Source of the DNA: PALSA-612 sp963765295
Lineage (GTDB): Bacteria > Actinomycetota > Thermoleophilia > Gaiellales > Gaiellaceae
NCBI GenBank assembly: GCA_963765295.1
Contig: CAVXVO010000003.1
Location: forward strand, 171,121 to 235,120
DNA length: 64,000 nucleotides
Direction of reading: 5' to 3'
The position numbers and the translations under genes are program-made. Under the pieces are notes generated by a model. The model saw nothing but the letters and a program-made list of their open reading frames with translations. It did not search any database and had not been told where the DNA came from. Shown one piece after another: positions 9,501-18,724 of this stretch (its first letter is position 1; each line of letters starts with the position of its first letter).

Positions 9501-10935
9501 GGGCCAAGAGCCCCTACGAGACCGGACAGAATCTCGGCCACGCGGTTGGCCTGATTCCCGTTCGCGTCGCCGATCCTGAGATAGACAACGTAGAGGCCGT
9601 TCTTCTGTGCCTTGACGATCGGGATCCGAAAGGAAGCGTATCCGTCGATGCTGATCGTCGACGTCGGCTGGGCGGCGACGGAATGACCCCGGTAGGTCAC
9701 TGACACCGTCGCGCCGAGTTTGGCTCCGACACCGTCCCGCGCCGCGAACTCCCAGACCGGAATCCGGAGCATCGGGAACGACGAGCCCGGCTTGATGTGT
9801 TGCACCGGGCTACGGACGTCGAGCGCCCTCGCGCCGGCCGTGAACGTCGCGAAGGCGGGCTTGCGCGAATTGTCCTGGTTCTCGACGCCGCTCTGCCACG
9901 TGCTCGTCGGGTCGTCGCGGAAGATGAACCAGATGAACATGAAGATGTACGGGCTGTCCGAGACCTCGGCCATCGTCCGCTTCGTGTACGCCGCCTGCTG
10001 CGCGAGCGTCACGCCCTTCGGCTCGCCGGGCTTCGTCTCGAAGCCGTACTCGGTGATCCAGATCTTCACGAACTTCCGCTTGAACCACTGCTGGAGCTTC
10101 TTCTCGAAGGTCGGGATCTGCGGCAGGTTGACGTTCGGGAAGGCGACCTTCACGTCCGGGCCCTGGCCGAGGCCGGAGTACGGGTGGTGCGACCAGGCGT
10201 CGAACTTCAGGTTCGGCGCCGACTTGGCCACCAGTTGCGCGAAGAGACCGGGCGCGATCGTGTCCTGCACGCCGCCCGAGCTCGGCTTCTGCTGGCCGCG
10301 CGGCGAGGTCTCGCCGACGGCGACCTGCGCGAGCCTGTTGCCGGCCTTGACGCCAGCGTATGCCGCGGCCGCCATCTGGGCGTAGACCCTCGGCGAGAAG
10401 GGCTGTGCCGTTCTTGTACGTGGGAGCGAGGAACTCCTCGAGATTCGGCTCGTTCCAGACCGAGTAGTACCCGACGTACAGGGGGCCGAGCTGCGCCTGG
10501 TAGCGACCGGAATAGCGCGCCGCGAGCGCCCGCGCGAAGTTCTGGAGGTCGGCCATGTTCGTCGGCGCGTGGTTCTCGCCCTGGTTGCCGTTCGCCCAGC
10601 CGGGCGTGCCCCAGATCGTGATCAGGACCGTCATCCCCTTGAGGCCGGCGTTGTGCGACGAGTTCGTCGACGTCCTCGAAGTGGTAGCCCGGGTCGAGCG
10701 GGTCGGTCGCGTTGGCGGGCCGCGAGGGCGCGATGCGCGACCAGTACGCGGTCGTGCGGATGATCGTGGCGCCGGTCGTGGCCGCGTTGACGAAGTTCGT
10801 GGCCCGGTCGTCGCGCCAGCGGAAGGACGGATCGTCCTGGAACCCGACGGGCATCCTCGGTGCGCTGAGGGCGGCGGCCGGGGCGACCGCGGCCAGCACG
10901 AGCAGGCAGCCGAGAATGAGGCGGGTTCGGGTCAT
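9410..10935 (-). CDS. Secreted clan GH-A-type glycoside hydrolase, two frameshifts
   Basis: A signal peptide (MTRTRLILGCLLVLAAVAP) starts at ATG 10935. The mature part looks like a TIM-barrel glycosidase: GFQDDPSFRW, TTAYWSRIAP, then MTVLITIWGTPGWANG, the acid/base region YYSVWNEPNLEEF and the nucleophile region VKIWITEYGFET. These NEP and TEYG motifs match GH5/GH39-type enzymes. Frames break at about 10660 (before GLKGMTV) and about 10402 (before FSPRVYAQMAA), each by one base. A beta-sandwich-like tail (VSVTYRGHSVAAQPTSTISI) ends near LRIGDANGNQANRVAEIL. The exact stop is uncertain (9410 as read) because the tail overlaps the next gene. Confidence 0.7.
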
Positions 10936-11036
10936 ATGGGGGCGGCGGCTCGACGGGCCGAGCCGAGGGACCATACCGCGATTGCGACCCGATCGGGTCG
11001 CTACTAACAGACATCTAACGTTCTCCAACGTCGGTT

Positions 11037-11471
11037 TTACTCATCGCTCACGGGGCCGCGACCGCGCTTCACGTCGCCCCGGCGGCGCTTCTCGGCCAGG
11101 CGATTCTCGATCGACGAACGAGGCGGCCGCGTCGCCCGTCGCTTCCGCGGCACGCGCAGCGCCTCGCGGAGGGAGGCGACGAGCCGCTCGACGGCGAGCT
11201 CCCGGTTCCGCGCCTGGCTCCGCTCGTCCTCGGCGACGGCACGCAGGACCGCTCCGGCCCGACTCACGACGCGCCGCTTCTGCCCTTCGGTGAGCGACGC
11301 CGACGCCTCGACGTCGAACAGCGCCTCGACCCGTGTCTCCGTCTTCTGCGCGTGCTGGCCGCCCGGGCCGCTCGACCTGGACGTGCGCAGGCGGATCTCG
11401 GCGCGCCCGATCGAGACGCTCCGCGTGACCTGGATCCTGTTCGCACTAGACTCGCCCGCGATGGCGTCCAT
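11037..11471 (-). CDS. arfB: Peptidyl-tRNA hydrolase ArfB-like (class I release factor GGQ domain)
   Basis: A 144-residue stalled-ribosome rescue factor candidate. The catalytic GGQ motif sits in RTSRSSGPGGQHAQKTETRV, preceded by IQVTRSVSIGRAEI, exactly as in ArfB/YaeJ. The C-terminus is strongly basic (KRRATRPPRSSIENRLAEKRRRG), as required to enter the empty mRNA channel. Full-length release factors would be over 300 residues, so it is not RF1 or RF2. The start at ATG 11471 is 24 nt from the divergent acpS ATG and overlaps a possible acpS leader peptide. A shorter non-canonical start near IQVTRS cannot be excluded. Confidence 0.85.
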   Translation of the reverse strand: MDAIAGESSANRIQVTRSVSIGRAEIRLRTSRSSGPGGQHAQKTETRVEALFDVEASASLTEGQKRRVVSRAGAVLRAVAEDERSQARNRELAVERLVASLREALRVPRKRRATRPPRSSIENRLAEKRRRGDVKRGRGPVSDE

Positions 11472-11495
11472 TCTGGTGATCGAGGCCGCTGTTCC

Positions 11496-11862
11496 ATGAG
11501 GGTCGGCGTCGACCTGATCGAGATCGAGCGTGTCCGGCGAGCGCTCGCGCGCTACGCGGGCTTCCGGGCGCGGTGCTTCACCGAGGCGGAGCGGGCGTAC
11601 TGCGACTCCCGCCCGAACCCTGCCCAGCACTACGCGGCGCGGTTCGCGGGCAAGGAGGCGGTTGGCAAGGCGCTCGGCTTCGGCGTCGCGGTCAACTTCG
11701 CCTGGCGCGAGGTCGAGATCGCGGGGCGGCCGAAGCCGTCCGTGCGACTCTCGGGGCGGTTGCGCGAGCGCGCCGAGAGGTTGGGGGCGGGCGAGGTCGA
11801 GCTCTCGATGACGCACTCCGAAGGAGCTGGCGGCCGCGGTCGCGGTCGTCTCCGATGTTTGA
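11496..11862 (+). CDS. acpS: Holo-[acyl-carrier-protein] synthase AcpS, one frameshift near the 3' end
   Basis: AcpS transfers 4'-phosphopantetheine from CoA to acyl carrier protein. The signature motifs are complete: VGVDLIEIERVRRAL at the N-terminus, RCFTEAERAYC, and ARFAGKEAVGKALG. The apparent C-terminus is frameshifted by one extra G near 11824. With it removed the protein ends SMTHSKELAAAVAVVSDV with a stop at 11860-11862, the usual AcpS ending, about 121 residues. The start ATG 11496 overlaps the stop of a 12-codon leader (11461-11499). The 3' end overlaps the nnr start by 8 nt, so acpS leads a housekeeping operon. Confidence 0.87.
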
Positions 11863-13225
11863 GCCGCTGTACACGGCCGATGAGATGCGTGCCGCGGAGG
11901 AGCGCCATCCCGGCTACCCCGGGACCGTTCCGGAGCTGATGGAGCGCGCCGGGAAGGCCGTCGCCGACCTCGTGCTCGAGGACTTCGCCGAGCTGCGGCG
12001 GATCACGGTCGTCTGCGGCGGTGGGTCGAACGGCGGCGACGGGCGGGTCGCCGCCCGGTACCTCGAGCAGGCGGGACGCGAGGTGCGGGTCGTGGACGCG
12101 AAGGCGGGGGAGACCGAGCTCGGCGAGCCCGACGTGATCGTGGATGCGCTCTTCGGCACGGGCTTCTCCGGGGAGCCGCGTGCCGACGCGGTCGAGCTGA
12201 TCGAGCTGATCAACGCGAGCGACGCGGAGGTCGTCGCCGTCGACCTGCCCTCGGGCGTCGACGCGTCGACCGGCGAGGTTGCAGGCGTCGCGGTCGAGGC
12301 CACCTGCACGGTCGCGTTCCACGGCGAGAAGGTCGGCAACGAGGTCGCGCCCGGCGCGGATTTCTCCGGCTCCTACGTCGACGTCGCCGACATCGGGCTC
12401 GAGCCGCTCGAGACGCGTCACCAGAAGGTCGTCGGGATCGACATCCTCCAGCTCGTTCCGCGACGGATGCCGCGCGACAACAAGTACACGGCCGGCTCCG
12501 TGCTCGTCGTCGGCGGCGGGCCCGGGATGACGGGCGCGCCCGCATTGGCGGCGCGGGCGGCGTTCCGGGCCGACGCGGGCTACGTCGCCGTCGCGACACC
12601 CGCCGAGTGCGATCCCGGTGCTCGAGACCCTGGTCCTGGAGGCCGTGAAGCGGCCGCTCGAAGACGTGTTCGACGCGGTCGGTCGCGCGGGCGCGCTCGC
12701 GATCGGGCCCGGTCTCGGGCGCGGCGACGAGCGGCGGGCGCTCGTCCGGCGGCTGCTCGAGGAGACCGATCTGCCGGCCGTGGTCGACGCGGACGCCCTG
12801 TTCGGTCTCGAGCCGTTCTCGCGCGCCGCGCCGACGGTGCTGACTCCCCACTCGGGCGAGTTGGCGCGCCTCCTCGGCGTCGACTCGGAGTGGGTGGACG
12901 CGCATCGCCTCGCAGGCACTCGGCCGGGCGGTCGAGCGGTTCGGCTGCGTCGTTCTGCTGAAAGGGAGCGACACGCTCGATCGGCGCTCCGGGCGAGGGC
13001 GTGATCGTCAGCACGGGCTGGTCCGCGCTGGCGACGGCCGGAACGGGCGACGTCCTCACCGGCATCGTCGGCGCCTTCCTGGCCAAGGGTGTGGACGCGC
13101 GGCTTGCCGCCGCCGCGGCGGCGACGGCCCACGCGCAGGCGGCGATGGCGGTCGAGCACGCCGACGGCCTCGTGGCCAGCGACGTGGTCGAGGCGCTGCC
13201 GCGGGTGCTGGGTGCCTCGCTCTGA
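11855..13225 (+). CDS. nnr: Bifunctional NAD(P)H-hydrate epimerase/dehydratase (Nnr/YjeF), three frameshifts
   Basis: This enzyme repairs hydrated NAD(P)H. The N-terminal epimerase domain shows MERAGKAVADLVL, VVCGGGSNGGDGRVAARYL and VDLPSGVDASTG. The C-terminal ADP-dependent dehydratase has NKYTAGSVLVVGGGPGMTGA, ALAIGPGLGRG, PTVLTPHSGELARLL, VLLKGSDT and TAGTGDVLTGIVGAFLAKG. The protein is spread over frames that switch near 12610, 12915 and 12980; each switch is one base, and the pieces join in the correct family order to about 455 residues. The start ATG 11855 overlaps acpS, and the stop overlaps the alr GTG. Confidence 0.85.
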
Positions 13226-14228
13226 GGTCACGATCGACCTCGGCGCGCTGCGCCGCAACGTCGAGCGGCTGTGCAGGGTCCTCGGTCGCACGGAGCTCTG
13301 GGCCGTGGTCAAGGCGGACGCGTACGGCCACGGCGCGGCAGAGGTGGCCAGGGCCGCGACGGACGCGGGCGCGACAGCCCTGTGCGTCGCGACCGTGGCC
13401 GAGGGACTGTCCCTCAGAGATGTCCTGCCGGGACCCCGCATCCTCGTCCTCGGCCCGACGAGTCATGTCCGCGAGGCGCGCGAGGGCAGGCTCGAGCTCG
13501 TCGTCGGCGACGGGCCGATCCCCGGTGACGTGCCGGTCCACGTCAAGCTCGACACGGGCATGGGCCGCTACGGCTACTCCCGCGTGCCCGACCTGCCCGC
13601 GAACGTCGTCGGGCTGATGACGCACCTGGCCACGGCCGACTCGGACGATGCTTTCGCCGAGCGGCAGCTCGACCGCTTCCGAGAGGCCGTCGAGGAGTCC
13701 GACTCCACCCTGACACTGCACGCGGCGAACAGCGCCGCAGCGCTGCGTCTGCCCTCGTCGCGGCTCGACGCGGCGCGGTGCGGGATCGCGCTCTACGGCC
13801 TTTCGCCCTTCGGCACGGACCCTGCCGAGGACGCGCTCGAGCCGGTGCTCGCCTGGCGGAGCGAGCTGGCGCAGGTCAAGCGGCTCGCGACCGGCGAGAG
13901 CACGGGCTACGGCAGGTCCTTCGTCGCCGAGCACGACACGTGGATCGGACTCGTGCCGGTCGGCTACGCGGACGGCTTCCCCCGCGACCTGACCGGAACG
14001 GACGTGGTCGTCGCGGGCAAGCGGTGCCGTGTCGTCGGCACCGTCTCGATGGATTCGTTCGCGGTCGAGCTGGCCGGATCGGCGGACCCCGGGACGCCGG
14101 TGACGCTGATCGGCGACGGCCTGCTCGCCGAGGAGCACGCCCGGCACGCGGGCACGATCACGTACGAGCTCGTCACCGGCATCAGGACCGCCCCGGAGCG
14201 CGCGACGCGGACGGTGCGGGGTGCTTGA
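13212..14228 (+). CDS. alr: Alanine racemase
   Basis: This PLP enzyme makes D-alanine for peptidoglycan. The cofactor lysine is in WAVVKADAYGHGAAEVARA (Lys34), the start VPRSEVTIDLGALRRNV is typical, and the conserved ESTGYGRSFVA (catalytic Tyr) and VPVGYADGFPRDL motifs are present. About 338 residues, slightly shorter than the common 360-380. The start is GTG 13212, overlapping the end of nnr by 14 nt. The pairing nnr-alr is conserved in actinobacteria. The gene is intact and overlaps the next gene by 8 nt, indicating translational coupling. Confidence 0.92.
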   Translation: MPRSEVTIDLGALRRNVERLCRVLGRTELWAVVKADAYGHGAAEVARAATDAGATALCVATVAEGLSLRDVLPGPRILVLGPTSHVREAREGRLELVVGDGPIPGDVPVHVKLDTGMGRYGYSRVPDLPANVVGLMTHLATADSDDAFAERQLDRFREAVEESDSTLTLHAANSAAALRLPSSRLDAARCGIALYGLSPFGTDPAEDALEPVLAWRSELAQVKRLATGESTGYGRSFVAEHDTWIGLVPVGYADGFPRDLTGTDVVVAGKRCRVVGTVSMDSFAVELAGSADPGTPVTLIGDGLLAEEHARHAGTITYELVTGIRTAPERATRTVRGA

Positions 14229-15243
14229 GCGTGCCGTCGAGATCCTCGCCGGCGAGGAGGCGTACGTCGTCGGCGGCACCGTGCGCGACGAGCTGCTCGG
14301 ACGGCCTGTACTCGACCTCGATATCGCCTGCTCCGATCCGGAGCGGGCGGCGCGGGCGTACGTGGCGGACTCGGACGGCGCACCGTTTCCACTCTCCGCC
14401 GCGCACGGCGGCTGGCGGGTCGCGCTGTCCGGGAGCCGGACGGTCGACTTCACGCCGCTCCGCGGCTCGATCGAGGACGACCTGGCGACGCGCGACTTCA
14501 CGATCAACGCGATCGCGCGGCCGCTCGCCGGCGGCGAGCACGTCGACCCGTTCGCCGGCCGCGGCGACCTCGACGCGCGGATCGTCCGGGCGGTCGGCGC
14601 CGGCGTGTTCGAGGCCGATCCGATCCGCCTGCTGCGGGCGGTCCGCTTCGAGGAGGAGCTCGGCTTCGCGATCGAGCGGCGTACCGAGCGCTTGCTCAGC
14701 GACCAGGCCGGCTTCGTCACGAAGCCCGCCGGGGAGCGCATCCTCGAGGTGCTCCTGCGGATCGGCGTCCAGGGTTGGCGTCGCCTCGACGGGCTCGGAC
14801 TCCTGCAGCCTCTCGGCGGCTCGCTCGACCTCGCGGACCGGGCCGGCGCCGTCGACACACCCGAGTACCGGCTCGTCGTCTTCCTCCAGGACTCGCTCGG
14901 CCTGCTGCCGATCTCGCGCGAGCTTCGGCGCTACGCGGTCGCGCTGCTGCGGAGCTCGCCTCCGGCCGACTCGTCGGCACGCTCGCTGCACCGCTTCCGC
15001 CGAGGAACGGAGCCGTGGGCTTTCGACGCGCTGGCCCTCCACGGCCGTCTCGACCTCGCCGCGCCGCTCGCCGCGTCTCGCGCCGCCGACCCGCCCGAGC
15101 CGCTGCTCCGCGGCGACGAGCTCGGGTTGCCGGAAGGTCCCGAGATCGGCGTGCTGCTGGAGCTGATCGCCGAGGAGCGGGCAGCAGGCATGATCTCGAC
15201 CAGGGAGGAGGCGCTCGAGCTTGTCCGACGACAATCACGCTGA
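14221..15243 (+). CDS. cca: tRNA nucleotidyltransferase / poly(A) polymerase family (CCA-adding type)
   Basis: A class II nucleotidyltransferase that probably adds or repairs tRNA 3' CCA ends. The catalytic head shows AYVVGGTVRDELLGRPVLDLDIA (the G-G-x-x-R-D and D-x-D motifs), then VDFTPLRGSIEDDLATRDFTINA and DPIRLLRAVRFEEELGF, all family signatures. At 340 residues it is shorter than most actinobacterial CCA enzymes and lacks an HD domain. The tRNA genes in this window do not encode CCA, consistent with a need for this enzyme. The GTG start at 14221 overlaps alr. Confidence 0.85.
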   Translation: MLERAVEILAGEEAYVVGGTVRDELLGRPVLDLDIACSDPERAARAYVADSDGAPFPLSAAHGGWRVALSGSRTVDFTPLRGSIEDDLATRDFTINAIARPLAGGEHVDPFAGRGDLDARIVRAVGAGVFEADPIRLLRAVRFEEELGFAIERRTERLLSDQAGFVTKPAGERILEVLLRIGVQGWRRLDGLGLLQPLGGSLDLADRAGAVDTPEYRLVVFLQDSLGLLPISRELRRYAVALLRSSPPADSSARSLHRFRRGTEPWAFDALALHGRLDLAAPLAASRAADPPEPLLRGDELGLPEGPEIGVLLELIAEERAAGMISTREEALELVRRQSR

Positions 15244-15943
15244 GGCCGTGCAGGAGCGGTTCGCCCGCACGGCGGCGCGCATCCTCGAGCGCGAGCGCTC
15301 CCGGCGGGAGGCGCTCAGGGTTGCGCTGCGCCAGTTCGTGCCGCTAGCGGGCAACGAGCGCGTCCTCGACTCGGGCGCCGGCACGGGCGCGCTCGCTCTC
15401 GCCCTCGCGCCGCTCGTCCGCAAGGTGATCGCGATCGACATCGTCGAGGAGCTCCTCGAGCACGGCCGGCAGGCCGCGGAAGGGCTCGACAACGTGAGCT
15501 TCGTGAAGGCGGACGCGATGGCGCTGCCGTTCGAGCGGGACGCCTTCGACCTCGCCGCCTGCCACCGCACGCTGCACCACGTCGCCCGTCCGGAGCTCGT
15601 CGTCTCGGAGCTCGCGCGCGTGACGTGCCTCGGCGGCCGCGTGCTCGTGATCGACCAGATCGCCCCGGCCGACCCACTCGCGGCGATCGAGCTCGACCGC
15701 TTCGAGCGCGCCCGCGACGCGTCGCACACTCGGCTGCTGTCCGACATCGACATCCGCTCGTCGCTCGACGCCAACGGGCTCGTCCTGCTCGGCTCGAGGA
15801 TGGAGCAGGAATCGCGCGACCTCGACAGCTACCTCGATCTGGCAGGCTGCGAGGGCGAGGCGCGCGAGGCCGTCAGCTCCGTGGCGCCGGCCCAGATCGT
15901 CGCCACGATCGGCTGGTACCTGGCGGCCAAGCCGATGCCGTGA
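15221..15943 (+). CDS. UbiE/MenG-like class I SAM methyltransferase
   Basis: A 240-residue methyltransferase: motif I VLDSGAGTGALALALAP, acidic end VIAIDIVEELL, motif IV FDLAACHRTLHHV and post-I VKADAMALPFERDAFD. The HRTLHH and RVLVIDQIAP pattern is close to the UbiE/COQ5 and small-molecule methyltransferase group. The start is TTG 15221, overlapping cca by 23 nt; the next in-frame start would remove the helix before motif I. The substrate is unknown. It lies last in the acpS-nnr-alr-cca run, before a new promoter at 15948. Confidence 0.75.
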   Translation: MSDDNHAEAVQERFARTAARILERERSRREALRVALRQFVPLAGNERVLDSGAGTGALALALAPLVRKVIAIDIVEELLEHGRQAAEGLDNVSFVKADAMALPFERDAFDLAACHRTLHHVARPELVVSELARVTCLGGRVLVIDQIAPADPLAAIELDRFERARDASHTRLLSDIDIRSSLDANGLVLLGSRMEQESRDLDSYLDLAGCEGEAREAVSSVAPAQIVATIGWYLAAKPMP

Positions 15944-15947
15944 CCAG

Positions 15948-15953
15948 TAGGCT
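15948..15953 (+). promoter_or_regulatory. -10 element (TAGGCT) of the leaderless M29 aminopeptidase gene
   Basis: TAGGCT is followed by exactly six bases and then the GTG start at 15960. With transcription beginning about seven bases after a -10 hexamer, the mRNA would start at or next to the start codon, so the transcript is predicted to be leaderless. No Shine-Dalgarno sequence is visible between them. Confidence 0.55.
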
Positions 15954-15959
15954 TCGCGC

Positions 15960-17180
15960 GTGAGCGACAGCGACCTCGCCCGGCTCGCCGATCTTGCCGT
16001 CGCGGTCGGCGCGAACGTCCAGCCGGGACAGATCGTCTGCGTCACCGCCGAGCTCGAGCACCACGAGTTCGCCCGCGCGATTGCGGCAAGCGCCTACGAC
16101 CGGGGCGCGAAGTTCGTCGACGTCTGGTACGTCGACCCCCTCGTCAAGCGCGCCCGGATCGAGTTCGCGCCGGACGACACGCTCGAGTTCGTCCCGCCCT
16201 GGTACGGGCAGCGGATCCTGGAGCTCGGGCGGGAGCGCGGCGCCAACATCGCCATCCGGGGTACCACCGTCCCGGGCGCCCTCGACGGGCTCGACCCGAA
16301 GCGGGTCGGGCGCGACCAGTTGCCGCGCATCAAGGAGACGAACACGATCGTCAACGAGCGCACGGTCAACTGGACGATCCTCGCCTACCCGACCGTCCCC
16401 TGGGCCCGGCTCTGCTATCCCGACCTGGACGACGACGCGGCACTCGCGCGGCTCTGGCAGGACGTCAAGCACGTCAGTCGGCTCGACGAGCCCGATCCGC
16501 TCGCCGCCTGGGAGGAGCGCATCGACGCGCTCGAGCGCGCGGCCGAGGCGATGAACGACGGCGGCTTCGACGCTGTCCACTTCGAGGGCGAGGGCACCGA
16601 TCTCACCATCGGCCTGCTGCCGACCTCGACCTGGCGGATGGCGCGCTGGTCGACGGTCGACGGGATCCGGCATCTTCCGAACGTGCCGAGCGAGGAGGTG
16701 TTCACGTCGCCCGACCCGGCGCGGGTCGACGGCCACGTTCGCTCGACGAAGCCGCTCGTGCTCAGCGACGGCACGCTCGTGCGCGGCCTCGAGGTGCGCT
16801 TCGAGGGCGGTCGTGCGGTGGAGATCGACGCCGCGGAAGGCGCCGAGGTGCTCCGCGGCCGCGCGCGGATCGACGAAGGTGCGTCGCGGCTCGGCGAGGT
16901 CGCCCTGGTCGACCGCGAGAGCCGGATCGGCCAGCTCGGGACGGTCTTCTACGAGACGCTGCTGGACGAGAACGCCGCCAGCCACATCGCGCTCGGCTCC
17001 GGGTTCACCTGGGCTGTCGAGACCGACGAGGACCGGGCACGCGTGAACCAGAGCGCCGTCCACATCGATTTCATGATCGGGAGCAACGACGTCGACGTCA
17101 CCGGCGTGACGAAGGACGGGGAACGCGTCGCGGTCCTGCGCGACGGCGCCTGGCAGCTCACCCCGGTCCACGCGGCTTGA
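15960..17180 (+). CDS. M29 family metallo-aminopeptidase, first tandem copy
   Basis: A 406-residue aminopeptidase T/AmpS-type enzyme (peptidase family M29), a dinuclear-metal exopeptidase. Diagnostic stretches are VAVGANVQPGQIV near the N-terminus, VPPWYGQRILELG, LPNVPSEEVFTSPD with the conserved metal-ligand Glu, FYETLLDENAASHIALG, and the C-terminal VHIDFMIGSNDVDV carrying His and Asp ligands. The GTG start is set by the -10 at 15948. The stop overlaps the TTG start of a near-identical second copy, so the two are cotranscribed. Confidence 0.9.
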   Translation: MSDSDLARLADLAVAVGANVQPGQIVCVTAELEHHEFARAIAASAYDRGAKFVDVWYVDPLVKRARIEFAPDDTLEFVPPWYGQRILELGRERGANIAIRGTTVPGALDGLDPKRVGRDQLPRIKETNTIVNERTVNWTILAYPTVPWARLCYPDLDDDAALARLWQDVKHVSRLDEPDPLAAWEERIDALERAAEAMNDGGFDAVHFEGEGTDLTIGLLPTSTWRMARWSTVDGIRHLPNVPSEEVFTSPDPARVDGHVRSTKPLVLSDGTLVRGLEVRFEGGRAVEIDAAEGAEVLRGRARIDEGASRLGEVALVDRESRIGQLGTVFYETLLDENAASHIALGSGFTWAVETDEDRARVNQSAVHIDFMIGSNDVDVTGVTKDGERVAVLRDGAWQLTPVHAA

Positions 17181-18379
17181 CGCCGCCCCCTCTCGCGGGC
17201 CGTCTCGCCGAGCTCGCCGTCGGCGTGGGGGCGAACGTGCAGCCGGGCCAGATCGTCACCGTCTCGGCCGACCTCGGGATGGAGGAGGTCGTGCGCGAGG
17301 TCGTGGCCATGGCCTACCGGCGCGGCGCGCAGTTCGTCGACGTGACCTACTTCGACCCGCGGGTGAAGCGGGCCAGGATCGAGCGGGCCGACGGCGACAC
17401 GCTCGCCTTCGTACCGCCCTGGTACGGCGAGCGCGTCCGCGAGCTCGGGCGCCGCCACTCGGCCCGCGTCGTCCTCACGGCGCCCTCCGATCCCGACGCG
17501 CTACGAGGCCTCGACCCCGAGCGGCTCGGCCGCGACCAGCTCCCGGCCCTGAGCGAGTGGATGGACGTCCTCGGCGAGCGGACGGTCAACTGGACGATCG
17601 TGCCGTATCCGACGATGACGTGGGCCCGGCTCGTCTACCCGGAGCTCGACGACGAGGCCGCGCTCGAACAGCTGCACAGGGACGTCGTCCACGTCTGCCG
17701 GCTCGACGAGCCCGATCCGGCGGCCGCCTGGCGGAGCCGCGCCGGGGAGCTCGCAGCGGTCGGCGCGCGGCTGACGGCGCTCGAGCTCGACGCAGTGCAC
17801 TTCGAGGGCCCCGGGACCGACCTGACGATCGGCCTGCTTCCGAGCTCGACCTGGATGGGCGCGATGTCGACGACGGTCGACGGGCTCGAGCACCTTCCGA
17901 ACGTGCCCACCGAGGAGGTGTTCACGACGCCTGATCCAGAGCGCGCGGAGGGCGTCGTACGCTCGACGAAGCCGCTCGTGCTCGTCGACGGGACGCTCGT
18001 GCGCGGGCTCGAGGTTCGCTTCGAAGGCGGCCGTGCCGTCGAGATCGAGGCCGAGGAGGGCGTCGAGGTGATGCGGGTGCGGACGGCACGCGACGAGGGC
18101 GCCGTGCGGCTCGGCGAAGTGGCGCTCGTCGACCGGGAGAGCCGGATCGGGCAGATCGGCCGCGTGTTCTACGAGACGCTGCTGGACGAGAACGCGACCA
18201 GCCACATCGCGATCGGCTCGGCCTACGAGGAAGCGGTGGCCGAGGAGGACGTGCCGCGGGTCAACAGGAGCGGCATCCACATCGACTTCATGATCGGCGG
18301 CGACGACGTGGACGTGACTGGGATCACACGCACCGGGGAGCGGATCCCGGTGCTCCGCGGCGGCGCCTGGCAGACCTGA
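17177..18379 (+). CDS. M29 family metallo-aminopeptidase, second tandem copy
   Basis: A 400-residue paralogue of the preceding gene, aligning end to end (VGVGANVQPGQIV, VPPWYGERVRELG, LPNVPTEEVFTTPD, FYETLLDENATSHIAIG, IHIDFMIGGDDVDV). All the metal-ligand motifs are retained, so both copies should be active. Divergence is concentrated in residues 15-110 and in the loop around MGAMSTTVDGLEHL, where the first copy has RMARWSTVDGIRHL. The TTG start overlaps the previous stop (TTGA). The pair is an old tandem duplication, possibly giving two substrate ranges or a hetero-oligomer. Confidence 0.9.
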   Translation: MTPPPLAGRLAELAVGVGANVQPGQIVTVSADLGMEEVVREVVAMAYRRGAQFVDVTYFDPRVKRARIERADGDTLAFVPPWYGERVRELGRRHSARVVLTAPSDPDALRGLDPERLGRDQLPALSEWMDVLGERTVNWTIVPYPTMTWARLVYPELDDEAALEQLHRDVVHVCRLDEPDPAAAWRSRAGELAAVGARLTALELDAVHFEGPGTDLTIGLLPSSTWMGAMSTTVDGLEHLPNVPTEEVFTTPDPERAEGVVRSTKPLVLVDGTLVRGLEVRFEGGRAVEIEAEEGVEVMRVRTARDEGAVRLGEVALVDRESRIGQIGRVFYETLLDENATSHIAIGSAYEEAVAEEDVPRVNRSGIHIDFMIGGDDVDVTGITRTGERIPVLRGGAWQT

Positions 18380-18380
18380 G

Positions 18381-18656
18381 TCATCGTTCGACCCCTTCGG
18401 GCTCGGTGAAGGCCTCGGAGACGCGTTCCAGCGGCAAGGCGGCGCGACGCGCGGCCTCTCGCACTGCGTTCGCCGAGACGGCTTCGTTCAGGAAGAAGCA
18501 GATCTCCTCGTCCGGAACGAAGATCGAGCGCACGTAGCGGACCTCCAGCCCCTCGCGGCTGACCTCCTCGGCAGCCCGGCGGGCGCTTTCGGCCTCCCTC
18601 AGGAGTGCCGTGCGGTCCGACCGGGAGAGGTACAGCTCGGCAAGGTATTCGGGCAA
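18381..18656 (-). CDS. DUF4242-like small protein
   Basis: A protein of about 91 residues beginning at TTG 18656 (LPEYLAELYLSRSD); a GTG nine bases upstream at 18665 would give 94 residues. The core VRYVRSIFVPDEEICFFLNEA followed by VREAARRAALPLERVSEAF matches my memory of the DUF4242 (nickel-binding SCO4226-like) family. The function in this family is uncertain. It ends head-to-tail with the M29 gene. The promoter element at 18664-18708 places the transcription start at about 18657, which favours the TTG as a leaderless start. Confidence 0.65.
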   Translation of the reverse strand: MPEYLAELYLSRSDRTALLREAESARRAAEEVSREGLEVRYVRSIFVPDEEICFFLNEAVSANAVREAARRAALPLERVSEAFTEPEGVER

Positions 18657-18663
18657 GGGTTCC

Positions 18664-18708
18664 ACGGTACGCCGACGCGCCCCGGGGCGAAATCCCGGAA
18701 ACCCTCAA
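18664..18708 (-). promoter_or_regulatory. Promoter with 22-bp shared activator-like box, copy 1
   Basis: Read on the minus strand: a 22-bp box (18708-18687) starting TTGAGGGTTTCC and ending TTTCGC, then exactly 17 bases, then TACCGT (18669-18664). The same box, spacing and hexamer occur at 22316-22272. TTTCGC and TACCGT would be the -35 and -10 elements, with the upstream half of the box as a regulator site. The LuxR-type regulator gene lies between the two copies and is a natural candidate to bind them. Confidence 0.55.
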
Positions 18709-18724
18709 TCTTTGAGAAGCGCCG

